Both the position numbers and the translations under genes were made by a program. Under the pieces are notes generated by a model. The model was not told where the DNA came from. It ran no database searches and saw only the letters and a list, made by a program, of their open reading frames with translations. This document shows, piece by piece, positions 26,577-36,776 of a stretch of DNA of 64,000 nt. Source of the DNA: Sphingomonas mollis (GTDB lineage Bacteria > Pseudomonadota > Alphaproteobacteria > Sphingomonadales > Sphingomonadaceae); assembly GCF_016427505.1 (NCBI RefSeq), contig NZ_JAELXS010000001.1, positions 496,001 to 560,000 on the forward strand, given 5' to 3'. Each line of letters starts with the position of its first letter. Positions within the stretch are counted from its first letter, which is position 1.

Positions 26577-27992
26577 ATGAGGCTCGGCCAGCTGACCGGT
26601 GGCAACGAGGACGCGGCTGTCACCGGCTTCGCGATCGATCATCGCAAGGTTGCGCCGGGCACCATCTTCGGCGCCTTTCGCGGGGCACGCGTGAACGGCG
26701 AGGACTTCATCGCCGATGCCATCCGCGCCGGGGCGATCGCGGTGGTCGCCCGGCCCGAAGCGGTGGTCAAGGGCGCTGTCCACATCGTGGATGACGAACC
26801 CCGCGCCGCCTTCGCCCGCGCCGCCGCCCGCTTCTTCGGTCCGTTTCCCGATACCGTGGTGGCGGTGACCGGCACCAACGGCAAGACATCGACGGTCGAG
26901 ATGGTCCGCCAGCTATGGCGGATGACCGGTCATCACGCGGCGTCGATCGGTACGCTCGGCGTCACCACGGCCGACGAACGGGTGACGACCGGGCTGACGA
27001 CGCCCGATGTCGTGACGTTCCTGTCCAACGTCGCCGGGCTGGCCCGCGAGGGCGTGACGCATCTGGCCTTCGAGGCATCCAGCCACGGTCTGACGCAATA
27101 CCGGACCGAGGGGCTGACGGTCGGTGCGGCGGCGTTCACCAACCTCAGTCGCGATCACCTGGACTATCACGGCGACATGGCGGCGTATCTGACCGCCAAG
27201 ATGCGCTTGTTCTCCGAAGTGCTGTCGCCGGACGGCACCGCCGTCGTCTGGGCCGACGATCCGGAATCGGCTCGCGTCGTCGATCTGGCGCGCGAACGCG
27301 GCAACCGCCTCATCACCGTCGGCACGCGCGGCAGCACGCTGCGCCTCGTCGGTCGGGAACCGAGCCTGTTGGGACAAGGGCTGACGATCGAGGCGGAAGG
27401 CGCCACGCACCGCATCGAACTGCCGCTGATCGGCGCGTATCAGGCCGCCAACGCGCTCGTCGCGGCCGGCCTGGTGATCGCGACCGGCGGACCGGTCGTA
27501 CCGACCTTGCAGGCGCTGGCCCGGTTGCAACCGGTACGCGGGCGGCTGGAACGCGCCGCCATCGCGAAATCCGGGGCGCCGATCTATGTCGATTACGCCC
27601 ATACCCCCGATGCGCTGGAAGCGGCCATCGCGGCGCTGAAGCCCCATGCCGCCGGGCAGTTGATCGTGGTATTCGGCGCCGGTGGCGACCGCGATACCGG
27701 CAAGCGCGAACCGATGGGGCAGGTGGCGGCGGCGCAGGCCGACCGGGTGATCGTCACCGACGATAATCCGCGTGGCGAGGACGCGTCGGTCATCCGGCGG
27801 GCGGTGCTGAAGGGCGCACCCGACGCGATCGAGATCGGCGACCGCCGCACCGCCATCGCCGCCGCGATCCGCGATGCGGGGCCGGCGGACATCGTTCTGA
27901 TTGCCGGCAAGGGGCATGAACAGGGACAGATCGTCGGCGACATGGTGCTGCCGTTCGATGATGTCGCCGTAGCACGGGAGTGCGTTGGATGA
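26577..27992 (+). CDS. murE: UDP-N-acetylmuramoyl-L-alanyl-D-glutamate--2,6-diaminopimelate ligase
   Basis: A 471-residue Mur ligase that adds the third peptide residue. ATP-binding VTGTNGKTSTVEM, the substrate motif FEASSHGLTQYR, FTNLSRDHLDYH, YVDYAHTPDALE and VIVTDDNPRGEDAS; the DNPR motif selects meso-diaminopimelate over lysine. The ATG at 26577 follows ftsI by 10 nt; a frame extending back to 26283 is antisense-like shadow within ftsI. The stop overlaps the ATG of the small 64-residue ORF. Confidence 0.95.
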   Translation: MRLGQLTGGNEDAAVTGFAIDHRKVAPGTIFGAFRGARVNGEDFIADAIRAGAIAVVARPEAVVKGAVHIVDDEPRAAFARAAARFFGPFPDTVVAVTGTNGKTSTVEMVRQLWRMTGHHAASIGTLGVTTADERVTTGLTTPDVVTFLSNVAGLAREGVTHLAFEASSHGLTQYRTEGLTVGAAAFTNLSRDHLDYHGDMAAYLTAKMRLFSEVLSPDGTAVVWADDPESARVVDLARERGNRLITVGTRGSTLRLVGREPSLLGQGLTIEAEGATHRIELPLIGAYQAANALVAAGLVIATGGPVVPTLQALARLQPVRGRLERAAIAKSGAPIYVDYAHTPDALEAAIAALKPHAAGQLIVVFGAGGDRDTGKREPMGQVAAAQADRVIVTDDNPRGEDASVIRRAVLKGAPDAIEIGDRRTAIAAAIRDAGPADIVLIAGKGHEQGQIVGDMVLPFDDVAVARECVG

Positions 27993-28183
27993 GGGCAGGG
28001 TTGAATTGGTCCGCGATCGAGGCGGCCGATGAGTTTGAAGGTCTGTCGGTCACCGCCGACTGGTTCCGATCCCCCAAAGACCGCAAGCTGGTGATGCCGG
28101 CCAAGACAGTCTCACCGAAAACGCGCAACGTCCCCGCCCCCGAACGCCCCAAACTCGGCCTGCGGTACGGGGCGGACGGATGA
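27989..28183 (+). CDS. Small ORF in the dcw cluster between murE and murF, unknown function
   Basis: A 64-residue ORF. Its ATG overlaps the murE stop by 4 nt (ATGA) and its own stop overlaps the murF ATG by 4 nt. GGGAG precedes the ATG by 8 nt. The sequence has an N-terminal half (LNWSAIEAADEFEGLSVTAD) and a basic Pro-rich C-terminal half (SPKDRKLVMPAK, PERPKLGLRYG). No membrane segment and no family I recognise. It may be a translated coupling spacer, a novel small protein or a decayed insertion; the perfectly in-register overlaps favour translation. Codon use is somewhat less GC-biased than the neighbours. Confidence 0.55.
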   Translation: MRAGLNWSAIEAADEFEGLSVTADWFRSPKDRKLVMPAKTVSPKTRNVPAPERPKLGLRYGADG

Positions 28184-29535
28184 GCTTGTGGACGTCGGCC
28201 GCGATCGCCGCTGCTACCGGCGGTCGCGCCTCCGTTGATTTCACGGCAACGGGTGTCGCGTTCGACAGTCGCGAAGTCGGACCGGGCGACCTGTTCATCG
28301 CGCTGACCGGCGAAGCGACAGACGGCCACCGGTTCCTGACGCAGGCCTTCGCGCAAGGGGCCACCGGCGCGATCGTATCGGATGTATGTGACGGACCGCA
28401 TGTCCGCGTCGCCGATACCTTCGCCGCGCTGGAAGACCTGGCGCGCGCATCGCGCGCCCGCACGGCAGCCAGGGTGATCGGCGTCACCGGCTCGGTCGGC
28501 AAAACGAGCGCGAAGGAAGCGCTGTACGCCTGCCTCGATCGCATCTGGCGCGGGCAGGCGCATCGATCGGTCAAAAGCTACAACAACCACACCGGTGTAC
28601 CGCTCAGTCTCGCCCGGATGCCGGCCGATACCCATGCGGCGGTGTTCGAGATGGGCATGAACCACCCGGGCGAACTGGCCCATCTGACGACGCTGGTCCG
28701 ACCGCACGTCGCCGTCGTCACCGCCATCGCACCGGCGCATACCGCCTTCTTCCCCGACGAAAGCGCGATCGCGGATGCCAAGGGCGAGATTTTCCGTGGC
28801 CTCGAACCGGGCGGGGTGGCGATCATCCCGTACGACAGCCCGCATCGCGACCGGCTGATCGCCGCGGCGCGACCCCATGCGGAGCGGATCGTGACGTTCG
28901 GCAGCGATCCGGCCGCCGACGTCCGCGCGATCGAGGCAGTGCGTGTGAAAAGCGGCGGCAGCTTCGTGACCGCGCGGATCGGCGACCGCGAACTGAGCTT
29001 CACCCTGTCGCAGCCCGGCGCCCATTGGGTATCGAATGCGCTCGCCGTGCTGGCGGCGGTCGATGCGGTCGGCGGCGATCTGGCGATGGCGGGACTGGCG
29101 CTGGCGGAGCTGGGTGGCTTGCCCGGTCGGGGCGCCCGCTTCGTGACGGCCGGCGACGCGCTGGTGATCGACGAAAGCTACAACGCCAATCCCGCATCGA
29201 TGCGAGCGACGCTGGCGGTGTTGGCGCATGAACCCGGTCGCCATGTCGCGGTGCTGGGCGAAATGCGCGAACTGGGCGAGGCGTCGGCCGACTATCACGC
29301 CGATCTCGCCGGCCCGGTCGAGGACGCCCGCGTCGAAACGGCCATCCTGGTCGGTGAAGCGATGCGGCCTCTCGCGGAAAGGCTTGAGGGCCGGGTCGCA
29401 ATCGTCCATGTGCCCGACGCTTCGATGGCGCTCGATCGGTTGCGCGCCCTGATCGCCCCCGGTGACGCGGTGCTGGTCAAGGGTTCCAACGGGGTCGGGC
29501 TGGCGCGCGTGATCGCGGGTCTGAAGGGCGGATAA
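28180..29535 (+). CDS. murF: UDP-N-acetylmuramoyl-tripeptide--D-alanyl-D-alanine ligase
   Basis: A 451-residue ligase that adds the D-Ala-D-Ala dipeptide. ATP loop [39 protein letters not shown], and the C-terminal [12 protein letters not shown] and [11 protein letters not shown] are diagnostic. Its ATG overlaps the small ORF stop, and the TAA overlaps the mraY ATG by 1 nt (TAATG). Confidence 0.96.
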   Translation: MSLWTSAAIAAATGGRASVDFTATGVAFDSREVGPGDLFIALTGEATDGHRFLTQAFAQGATGAIVSDVCDGPHVRVADTFAALEDLARASRARTAARVIGVTGSVGKTSAKEALYACLDRIWRGQAHRSVKSYNNHTGVPLSLARMPADTHAAVFEMGMNHPGELAHLTTLVRPHVAVVTAIAPAHTAFFPDESAIADAKGEIFRGLEPGGVAIIPYDSPHRDRLIAAARPHAERIVTFGSDPAADVRAIEAVRVKSGGSFVTARIGDRELSFTLSQPGAHWVSNALAVLAAVDAVGGDLAMAGLALAELGGLPGRGARFVTAGDALVIDESYNANPASMRATLAVLAHEPGRHVAVLGEMRELGEASADYHADLAGPVEDARVETAILVGEAMRPLAERLEGRVAIVHVPDASMALDRLRALIAPGDAVLVKGSNGVGLARVIAGLKGG

Positions 29536-30605
29536 TGTTGTACTGGATCGCCGAGCATCTGGGTTTCCAGGGGCTGCTCAACCTCATCCGCTATCAGTCG
29601 TTCCGCACCGGTGCGGCGGTGGCGACGGCGCTGTTCATCGGCCTCATCATCGGTCCGAAATTCATCGGCTGGCTGCGCGTACGCCAGGGCAAGGGTCAGC
29701 CGATCCGTGCCGACGGGCCGCAGACGCATCTGGCCAAGCGCGGCACACCGACCATGGGCGGGCTGATGATCCTGACCGCGATGTCGCTGGCGATCCTGTT
29801 GTGGATGGATATATCCAACCCCTATGTCTGGGCGTGCCTGTTCGTGACGCTGGGGTTCGGCGCGATCGGCTTCCTCGACGATTACGACAAGGTGCGCAAA
29901 GCCACCACCGCCGGCGTGCCGGGGCGGGTGCGCCTGTTACTGGAATTCATCATCGCCGGCATCGCGGCCTGGATCATCATGCGCCAGAACGGCACGGGCC
30001 TGTACCTGCCCTTCACCAACCGCATGTATATCGAACTCTGGTATTTCTACCCGCTGTTCGCCGCCTTCACCATCGTCGCGTTCGGCAATGCGGTGAACCT
30101 GACCGATGGACTGGACGGCCTCGCCACCATGCCGGTGATCATCGCCAGCGTCGCGTTCATGGTGATCGTGTATCTGGCCGGTAACGTGAAATTCGCCGAG
30201 TATCTGGGTATCCAGCATGTGCCGGGTGCCGGCGAACTCGCGATCTTCTGCGGCGCCGTCGTTGGCGCGGGCCTTGCCTTCCTGTGGTTCAACGCCCCGC
30301 CGGCTGCCGTCTTCATGGGCGACACCGGCAGCCTCGCGCTGGGCGGCGCGCTCGGCACCATCGCGGTGGTCGCGCATCACGAGATCGTGCTGGGCATCAT
30401 CGGCGGCCTGTTCGTAGTCGAGGCGATGAGCGTCATCATCCAGGTCTTCTTCTACAAGCGCACCGGCCGCCGCGTGTTCAAGATGGCGCCGATCCACCAT
30501 CATTTCGAACAGCTCGGCTGGAGCGAGCCGACCGTCGTCATCCGCTTCTGGATCATCGCGTTCGTGCTGGCGCTCGCCGGCCTTTCGACGTTGAAGCTGC
30601 GGTGA
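29535..30605 (+). CDS. mraY: Phospho-N-acetylmuramoyl-pentapeptide-transferase
   Basis: A 356-residue ten-helix membrane enzyme that makes lipid I from UDP-MurNAc-pentapeptide and undecaprenyl phosphate. Motifs: [21 protein letters not shown] (the Asp pair), [23 protein letters not shown], and the C-terminal [11 protein letters not shown]. All catalytic aspartates are kept. TGA overlaps the murD GTG. Confidence 0.97.
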   Translation: MLYWIAEHLGFQGLLNLIRYQSFRTGAAVATALFIGLIIGPKFIGWLRVRQGKGQPIRADGPQTHLAKRGTPTMGGLMILTAMSLAILLWMDISNPYVWACLFVTLGFGAIGFLDDYDKVRKATTAGVPGRVRLLLEFIIAGIAAWIIMRQNGTGLYLPFTNRMYIELWYFYPLFAAFTIVAFGNAVNLTDGLDGLATMPVIIASVAFMVIVYLAGNVKFAEYLGIQHVPGAGELAIFCGAVVGAGLAFLWFNAPPAAVFMGDTGSLALGGALGTIAVVAHHEIVLGIIGGLFVVEAMSVIIQVFFYKRTGRRVFKMAPIHHHFEQLGWSEPTVVIRFWIIAFVLALAGLSTLKLR

Positions 30606-31894
30606 TCGTCGCCTCCGCCTGGAGCGGCAAGCGCTATGCCGTGCTGGGGCTGGCACGTTCGGGGCTGGCGACGGTCGCGGCGCTGGCATCGGCCGGCGCG
30701 CATGTCGTGGCATGGGATACGGACCCCGCCGCGCGTGAGCGGGCAGCGGCGATCGACGGGGTCATCATTCACGATCTCGCCGACCTGCGTCTGGACGGTG
30801 CCGCCGGTCTGGTCGTCTCGCCCGGCGTCCCCCTCAACACCCACCCGCTCGTCGCCGCCGCCCGCGCCGCGGGCGTACCCGTCATCGGCGACATCGAACT
30901 GTTCGCCGAAGCGCGTGCCGACCTGCCGCCGCACAAGGTCGTCGGCATCACGGGCACCAACGGCAAGTCGACCACGACCGCGCTCATCAAGCATCTCTGC
31001 GACACCGCCGGCCTGCCGACGCTGATGGGCGGCAATATCGGCCTGCCGATCCTGGGTGCGGAGCCGCTGCCGGATGGTGGCGTCTATGTGCTGGAACTGT
31101 CGAGCTATCAGATCGACCTGACGCAAAGTCTCGATTGCGACGTTGCGGTGTTGTTGAACATCACGCCCGATCATCTCGATCGCTATGACGGGTTCGACGG
31201 CTATGCCGCCTCGAAGGCCCGGCTGTTCGCGATGCAGTCGGCGACGCACGACGCGGTGATCGGCATCGGCGACGCCCCCTCGGCAGCGATCGCGCGGTCG
31301 TTATCCGCTCGCGGCGAACATCTGACGAAGATTGCGCCGGGCGTCTGCATGGACCAGCGCGGCTGGCCGTCGCTGCAAGGGCCGCACAACGCCCAGAACG
31401 CGCTCGCCGCTATCGCCGTCGCACAGGCGCTGGGGATCGCGGAGGTCGATATCGACCGGGGTCTCGCCAGCTTCCGCGGCCTGCCGCACCGGATGGAACA
31501 GATCGGCAGCGTCGGCGGGGTCGCCTATGTCGATGATTCCAAGGCGACCAACCCCGAAAGCGCCGCCCCGGCGCTCGCCGCCTACCCCCGAGTCCACTGG
31601 ATCGTCGGCGGACGCGCCAAGGGCGACGATCTCGACGCCTGCGCGCCCTCGTTCGGCCATGTCGTGAAGGTGTACACCATCGGCGAGGCGGGACCGCGTT
31701 TCGCCACCGTCCTCGCTCCCCACATGCCGGTCGAACAAGCTGGCACGCTCGCCGCCGCCGTCGCCAGCGCCGCGTCGCAGGCGAAACCGGGCGAGGTGGT
31801 TCTCCTGTCGCCAGCCTGTGCTAGCTTCGATCAGTTCCGCGATTATGAGGAGCGGGGGGCCGCGTTCCGCGCGGCGGTGGAGGCGCTGACATGA
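30602..31894 (+). CDS. murD: UDP-N-acetylmuramoylalanine--D-glutamate ligase
   Basis: A 430-residue ligase adding D-Glu. N-terminal [13 protein letters not shown] loop [33 protein letters not shown], the [13 protein letters not shown] motif and [19 protein letters not shown] at the end. It starts with GTG at 30602 overlapping the mraY stop; the longer frame back to 30284 is inside mraY. The stop overlaps the ftsW ATG. Confidence 0.95.
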   Translation: MIVASAWSGKRYAVLGLARSGLATVAALASAGAHVVAWDTDPAARERAAAIDGVIIHDLADLRLDGAAGLVVSPGVPLNTHPLVAAARAAGVPVIGDIELFAEARADLPPHKVVGITGTNGKSTTTALIKHLCDTAGLPTLMGGNIGLPILGAEPLPDGGVYVLELSSYQIDLTQSLDCDVAVLLNITPDHLDRYDGFDGYAASKARLFAMQSATHDAVIGIGDAPSAAIARSLSARGEHLTKIAPGVCMDQRGWPSLQGPHNAQNALAAIAVAQALGIAEVDIDRGLASFRGLPHRMEQIGSVGGVAYVDDSKATNPESAAPALAAYPRVHWIVGGRAKGDDLDACAPSFGHVVKVYTIGEAGPRFATVLAPHMPVEQAGTLAAAVASAASQAKPGEVVLLSPACASFDQFRDYEERGAAFRAAVEALT

Positions 31895-33123
31895 CGGATA
31901 TGCGGGCCGGCGACGGCAAGGGCGCGCGCTTGATGGCGCAGGTGAAGCGGCGCGGCGGGCGTGGCGATCGATCGCCGCTCGGCACGTGGTTCTGGGACAT
32001 CGACCGGATGCTCCTGCTGCTGACGCTGTTCCTGATCGCGATCGGCCTGATCGCGGTGGCGGCCGCCAGCCCCGCCTCGGCGGTTCGCTATTCGGGCGAC
32101 AAGCACAAGATCGCGCCGCTCTATTACTTCTGGCGTCAGCTGATGTGGGTCGGCGTGTCGCTGCCCGTGCTGTTCGGCGTGTCGATGCTGCCCGTCACGG
32201 TGGCGCGGCGGTTCGCGGTCATGGGGGCGGGGCTATTCACGCTCCTGCTCGCGCTCACACCGCTGATCGGGGTCGAGGTGAACGGGGCGAAACGCTGGAT
32301 CGGCTATGGCTTCGCCCAGTTCCAGCCATCGGAATTTCTGAAGCCGCTGTTCATCGTCACGATCGCGTGGCTGCTGTCGCTGAAGGCCAAGGATCAGGAA
32401 CTGCCGACCGTGCTGATGACCGGCACCATCACCGCCGGCATCGCCTTCGTCCTGATGATGCAGCCCGATTTCGGCCAGACGGTGGTCTTCTGTTCGGTCT
32501 GGATGGCGTTGTTGATGATCGCCGGCACGCCGACGAAGGTGCTGGTCGGTCTGGCCGCGATGGTCCCGGCCGGACTGGTGGCGGCGTATCTGTTCTATGG
32601 CACCGCTCGCCAGCGGATCGACGCGTTCCTGTTTCCGGGCATCGAAGGCGAAGGCGCGGCGGACCATTTTCAGGTCGACGCCGCGCATCGCACGCTGACG
32701 GCGGGCGGCTGGACCGGCACCGGGCCGGGCGGCGGCTCTGTGAAGTTCGGCCTGCCCGAGGCGCATACCGATTACATCTTCTCGGTGATCGGTGAGGAAT
32801 TCGGCCTGATCGCCTGCGCCGTGATAGCGGTCATCTTCTTGGCGATCGTCGTTCGTGTATTCGTCAAGCTGCTGGACGAACAGGACGAATTCAAGCTGCT
32901 CGCCGCCTCCGGCCTCGCCACCCAGTTCGGGATGCAGGCGCTGGTGTCGATGGCGGTCAATACCGGCATGGCCCCGTCAAAGGGCATGACGTTGCCCTTC
33001 ATCAGCTATGGCGGGTCGTCGATGATCGCGCTGTCGGTGGGCATGGGCTTGCTGCTGGCGTTCACCCGGCGCAATCCGTTCCTGACGCGGTCGCCTTATG
33101 TGGTCCGCTGGAGCGGCGAATGA
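31891..33123 (+). CDS. ftsW: Septal peptidoglycan glycosyltransferase FtsW
   Basis: A 410-residue SEDS-family membrane protein. N-terminal basic cytoplasmic tail (about 40 residues), then ten hydrophobic helices. Diagnostic pieces are GVEVNGAKRWIG, FQPSEFLKPLF, MMQPDFGQTVVF, GEEFGLIACAV, and MTLPFISYGGSSM. It polymerises glycan strands with FtsI. Overlaps murD and murG by 4 nt each. Confidence 0.95.
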   Translation: MTDMRAGDGKGARLMAQVKRRGGRGDRSPLGTWFWDIDRMLLLLTLFLIAIGLIAVAAASPASAVRYSGDKHKIAPLYYFWRQLMWVGVSLPVLFGVSMLPVTVARRFAVMGAGLFTLLLALTPLIGVEVNGAKRWIGYGFAQFQPSEFLKPLFIVTIAWLLSLKAKDQELPTVLMTGTITAGIAFVLMMQPDFGQTVVFCSVWMALLMIAGTPTKVLVGLAAMVPAGLVAAYLFYGTARQRIDAFLFPGIEGEGAADHFQVDAAHRTLTAGGWTGTGPGGGSVKFGLPEAHTDYIFSVIGEEFGLIACAVIAVIFLAIVVRVFVKLLDEQDEFKLLAASGLATQFGMQALVSMAVNTGMAPSKGMTLPFISYGGSSMIALSVGMGLLLAFTRRNPFLTRSPYVVRWSGE

Positions 33124-34259
33124 CGAAGCATTACGTATTGGCGGCCGGCGGCACCGGCGGTCACATGGTCCCGGCGGCGGCGCTGGCGGCCGAACTGATG
33201 AAGCGCGGGCATCACGTCGCGCTGGTATCCGACGCGCGCGGCGTGCGCTTTCCGGAACTGTTCGACGGTGTTCAGACCCATGTCCTGCCGGCCGGCCGGT
33301 TCGCCGGCGGTCCGCTCGGCTATGCCAGGGCGTTGCGCGAGATGTGGCGCGGCCGGGCGATGGCGCGCGAACTGTACAAGACGTTCCGGCCGGCCGCGGT
33401 GATCGGCTTCGGCGGCTATCCGGCGATGCCCGCATTGCTCGCGGCCTTTGCGCACAAGATTCCGACCGCAGTGCATGAGCAGAATGCGGTGCTGGGCCGC
33501 GTCAACCGCCTCGTCGCCCGCCGCGTCGATGCGATCGCGACGTCGTACGAACGCACCGAGCGCCTGCCCGAAAAGCTGATCGCCAAGACCCACCTCGTCG
33601 GTAATCCGGTGCGTGAGGCGGTACTGGCGCTGCGCACGCGCCCCTATCCGCTGCTGGAGGAGGACGGCATCTTCCGCGTGCTGGTGACCGGCGGCAGCCA
33701 GGGCGCCAGCGTCCTCAGCCAGGTGGTGCCCGATGGCCTCGCGATGCTGCCGCCGACCTTCCGCCGCCGCTTGCAGGTGACGCATCAGGCACGGATCGAG
33801 GATATCGACGCCGCCCGCGCGCAATATGCCGAACACCAGATCGCGGCCGAACTGGCGACATACCTGCCCGACATGCCCGAACAACTGGCCTGGGCGCATC
33901 TGGTCATCGGTCGCGCCGGCGCCTCGACCATCGCCGAACTGACCGCCGCGGGGCGGCCCGCGATCCTTGTGCCGCTGCCGTCCGCGACCGACGATCATCA
34001 AACTGTCAATGCGCGCGAGATGACCGATGTCGGCGGCGCCCGCACGATCCCGCAACAGAAATTCACCGCCGTGGAACTCGCCAAGCAGATGCAGAAACTG
34101 GGTCTCGACCCCGCCGCCCTCGAAAACGCCGCCGGCCGCGCGCGCAGCATCGGTCGCCCCTATGCGGTCAGCGACCTCGCCGATCTGGTCGAAAGCCTGG
34201 ACGCCCCGCGCGCCCGTCTGCCGGTAACGACCCGCCAGCCAAAGGCCGCTTACGCATGA
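33120..34259 (+). CDS. murG: UDP-N-acetylglucosamine--undecaprenyl pyrophosphoryl-muramoyl-pentapeptide GlcNAc transferase
   Basis: A 379-residue glycosyltransferase that converts lipid I to lipid II on the inner face of the membrane. N-terminal [43 protein letters not shown], the phosphate-loop [11 protein letters not shown], and [23 protein letters not shown] are typical GT28 MurG motifs. Overlaps ftsW and murC by 4 nt. Confidence 0.97.
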   Translation: MTKHYVLAAGGTGGHMVPAAALAAELMKRGHHVALVSDARGVRFPELFDGVQTHVLPAGRFAGGPLGYARALREMWRGRAMARELYKTFRPAAVIGFGGYPAMPALLAAFAHKIPTAVHEQNAVLGRVNRLVARRVDAIATSYERTERLPEKLIAKTHLVGNPVREAVLALRTRPYPLLEEDGIFRVLVTGGSQGASVLSQVVPDGLAMLPPTFRRRLQVTHQARIEDIDAARAQYAEHQIAAELATYLPDMPEQLAWAHLVIGRAGASTIAELTAAGRPAILVPLPSATDDHQTVNAREMTDVGGARTIPQQKFTAVELAKQMQKLGLDPAALENAAGRARSIGRPYAVSDLADLVESLDAPRARLPVTTRQPKAAYA

Positions 34260-35671
34260 GGGGTGTCGCAACCGACATCGGCACGATCCACTTCGTCGGC
34301 ATCGGCGGCATCGGCATGTCCGGCATCGCCGAGGTGATGAAGAATCTCGGTTATGCCGTGCAGGGTTCCGACGTGGCGGAGGGCTATGTCGTGCAGGGCC
34401 TGCGCGACAAGGGCATCCCCGTCGCGATCGGACACAATGCGGCCAATATCGGCGATGCCGCCGTCGTCGTCGTCTCGACCGCGATCGTGCGTTCGAATCC
34501 AGAGGTCGAGGCGGCGCTGGAACGCCGCGTGCCCGTCGTCCGCCGGGCAGAGATGCTGGCCGAACTGATGCGCCTGAAATCCACCGTCGCGGTAGCCGGC
34601 ACGCATGGCAAGACCACGACGACGTCGATGGTCGCCGCGCTGCTCGATGCCGGTGGCGTCGATCCCACCGTCATCAACGGCGGCATCATCAACAGCTATG
34701 GCTCCAACGCCCGGCTCGGGGCCAGCGACTGGATGGTCGTGGAGGCGGACGAGAGCGACGGCAGCTTCCTGCGCCTCGACGGCACGATCGCGGTCGTGAC
34801 CAACATCGATCCCGAACATCTCGATCATTACGGATCGTTCGATGCGGTGAAGGATGCGTTCGTCGAATTCGTCGAGAACGTGCCCTTCTATGGCGCCGCA
34901 CTGTTGTGCCTCGACCATCCCGAGGTGCAGAACATCCTGCCACGTGTCCGCGATCGCCGGGTCGTGACCTATGGTTTCTCCGCGCAGGCGGACGTGCGCG
35001 GCGTCAACGTGACGCCGATACCGGGCGGCAACCGCTTCGAATGCATCGTGCGGGGCCGCGATGGCGCGACGCGTTCGATCGAGGGGATCGAGATGCCGAT
35101 GCCCGGCCGTCACAATGTCCAGAACGCGCTGGCCGCGATCGGCGTCGCACTGGAAATGGGCATCGACGACGCGACCATCCAGAACGGTTTCGCCAAATTC
35201 GGCGGCGTGAAGCGGCGCTTCACCAAGGTGGGTGAGGTGGCCGGTGCCACCATCATCGACGATTATGGCCATCACCCCGTCGAAATCCGCGCCGTGCTCG
35301 CCGCCGCCCGCGAAGGCGCGCAGGGCCGCGTGATCGCGGTCGTGCAGCCGCATCGTTTCACGCGGCTCGGCAATCTGATGGAGGACTTTCAGACCGCGTT
35401 CAACGACGCCGATCGCGTGCTGGTGACGCCGGTCTACGCCGCGGGTGAGGAGCCGATCGACGGCGTCGATGCCGAGGCACTCGTCGCGGGCCTGAAACGA
35501 CGCGGCCACCGCCATGCTGGCGTGGTGGCGGATGCCGATGCGCTGGCCGACGAACTCGCGACGACGATCGAGGCCCATGATATGATCGTCTGTCTGGGGG
35601 CCGGCGACATCACCAAATGGGCGGCGTCGCTCGCGCCGGCGATCGAGGCGAAAAGAGGATCGGGCCGATGA
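34256..35671 (+). CDS. murC: UDP-N-acetylmuramate--L-alanine ligase
   Basis: A 471-residue Mur ligase adding L-Ala. [28 protein letters not shown] (ATP), [34 protein letters not shown] and [11 protein letters not shown]. All expected motifs are present. The stop overlaps the ATG of a 66-residue ORF. Confidence 0.97.
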   Translation: MRGVATDIGTIHFVGIGGIGMSGIAEVMKNLGYAVQGSDVAEGYVVQGLRDKGIPVAIGHNAANIGDAAVVVVSTAIVRSNPEVEAALERRVPVVRRAEMLAELMRLKSTVAVAGTHGKTTTTSMVAALLDAGGVDPTVINGGIINSYGSNARLGASDWMVVEADESDGSFLRLDGTIAVVTNIDPEHLDHYGSFDAVKDAFVEFVENVPFYGAALLCLDHPEVQNILPRVRDRRVVTYGFSAQADVRGVNVTPIPGGNRFECIVRGRDGATRSIEGIEMPMPGRHNVQNALAAIGVALEMGIDDATIQNGFAKFGGVKRRFTKVGEVAGATIIDDYGHHPVEIRAVLAAAREGAQGRVIAVVQPHRFTRLGNLMEDFQTAFNDADRVLVTPVYAAGEEPIDGVDAEALVAGLKRRGHRHAGVVADADALADELATTIEAHDMIVCLGAGDITKWAASLAPAIEAKRGSGR

Positions 35672-35868
35672 ACGACTGGCTGAAAGCATCGATGGACCTG
35701 CAAAAGCAGATGCTCGACGCGCAGAAACAGGCGCTGAACATGGGCCAGCAGGCGGTCGACAATGGCGACGCGCTGGTGAAGGCGCAGGAGGCATCGCGCA
35801 AGGCGGCCGAAGCCAATCTGGCCGCGTGGCAGGCATGGACGCGACTATGGGGCGTCGGCCCATGGTGA
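35668..35868 (+). CDS. Small amphipathic helical ORF between murC and murB
   Basis: A 66-residue ORF starting at ATG 35668, overlapping the murC stop by 4 nt; its TGA (35866-35868) overlaps the murB start region (ATG 35862/GTG 35865). The product is almost all helix: [18 protein letters not shown] then repeated Gln/Lys/Ala heptad-like spacing ([25 protein letters not shown]) and an aromatic C-terminus ([13 protein letters not shown]). It resembles phasin-like or coiled-coil small proteins only in composition. Function unknown; a membrane-associated or divisome-interacting helix is possible but inferred. Confidence 0.6.
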   Translation: MNDWLKASMDLQKQMLDAQKQALNMGQQAVDNGDALVKAQEASRKAAEANLAAWQAWTRLWGVGPW

Positions 35869-36776
35869 CGGCCGCCGCCGATCTGTCCCCGACGATGCCC
35901 CAGGTGCGCGGCCGGCTGACCCGGTCCGCGCCGCTGGCGCCGCTCGTCTGGTTCAAGACCGGCGGCCCGGCCGACTGGCTGTTCGAGCCGGCGGATGTCG
36001 ATGACCTCTCCGCTTTCCTCGCCGCGCTCGATCCGGCGCTGCCGGTCTGGCCGCTGGGGCTGGGATCGAACCTGATCGTTCGCGATGGCGGGATGCCCGG
36101 CGTCACCGTACGGCTCGGCAAGCCCTTCGCCTTCGCCCGCACGGCGGATGACGGCGTCACCATGACCTGTGGCGGCGGCACGTCCGGCATCCTCGTCGCC
36201 TCCACCGCGCGTGACGCCGGCATCGCCGGGGTGGAGTTCCTGCGCTCGATCCCCGGCACCGTCGGCGGCTTCGTGCGGATGAACGGTGGCGCCTATGGTC
36301 GTGAGGTCGCCGACGTGCTGATCGCCTGCGTCGTGGTGCTGCGCGACGGCACCGTGAAGCCGATGACGGTGGATCAACTGGGCTACACCTACCGTCATTC
36401 CGACCTGCCCGATGGCGCGATCGTGATCGAGGCGACCTTCCGTGGCACCCCCGGCGATCCCGCCGCGATCGGTGCCGAGATGGATCGCATCGCCGCCGAG
36501 CGCGAGGCATCGCAGCCGCTGCGCAGCCGCACAGGCGGGTCGACCTTCAAGAACCCGCCCGGCCACAAGGCATGGGCGCTGATCGACGCCGCCGGCTGTC
36601 GCGGTCTGACCCGCGGCGATGCGCAGGTGTCGGAAAAACACTGTAATTTCCTGCTGAACCTCGGCAGTGCCTCTTCCGCCGAGATCGAGGCGCTGGGCGA
36701 GGAAGTCCGCGAACGCGTGAAGGCGCAATCGGGCGTGACACTGGAATGGGAAATCCAGCGGGTGGGATTGAAGTGA
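35862..36776 (+). CDS. murB: UDP-N-acetylenolpyruvoylglucosamine reductase
   Basis: A 304-residue FAD flavoenzyme that reduces UDP-GlcNAc-enolpyruvate to UDP-MurNAc. FKTGGPADWLFEP, WPLGLGSNLIVRDGG, the FAD motif FLRSIPGTVGGFVRMNGGAYG, YRHSDLPDGAIV and GSTFKNPPG are present. Start is ATG 35862 (or GTG 35865), overlapping the small ORF; the upstream open frame to 35826 is out of context. The stop and the ddl start share one nucleotide (TGATG). Confidence 0.95.
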   Translation: MVTAAADLSPTMPQVRGRLTRSAPLAPLVWFKTGGPADWLFEPADVDDLSAFLAALDPALPVWPLGLGSNLIVRDGGMPGVTVRLGKPFAFARTADDGVTMTCGGGTSGILVASTARDAGIAGVEFLRSIPGTVGGFVRMNGGAYGREVADVLIACVVVLRDGTVKPMTVDQLGYTYRHSDLPDGAIVIEATFRGTPGDPAAIGAEMDRIAAEREASQPLRSRTGGSTFKNPPGHKAWALIDAAGCRGLTRGDAQVSEKHCNFLLNLGSASSAEIEALGEEVRERVKAQSGVTLEWEIQRVGLK

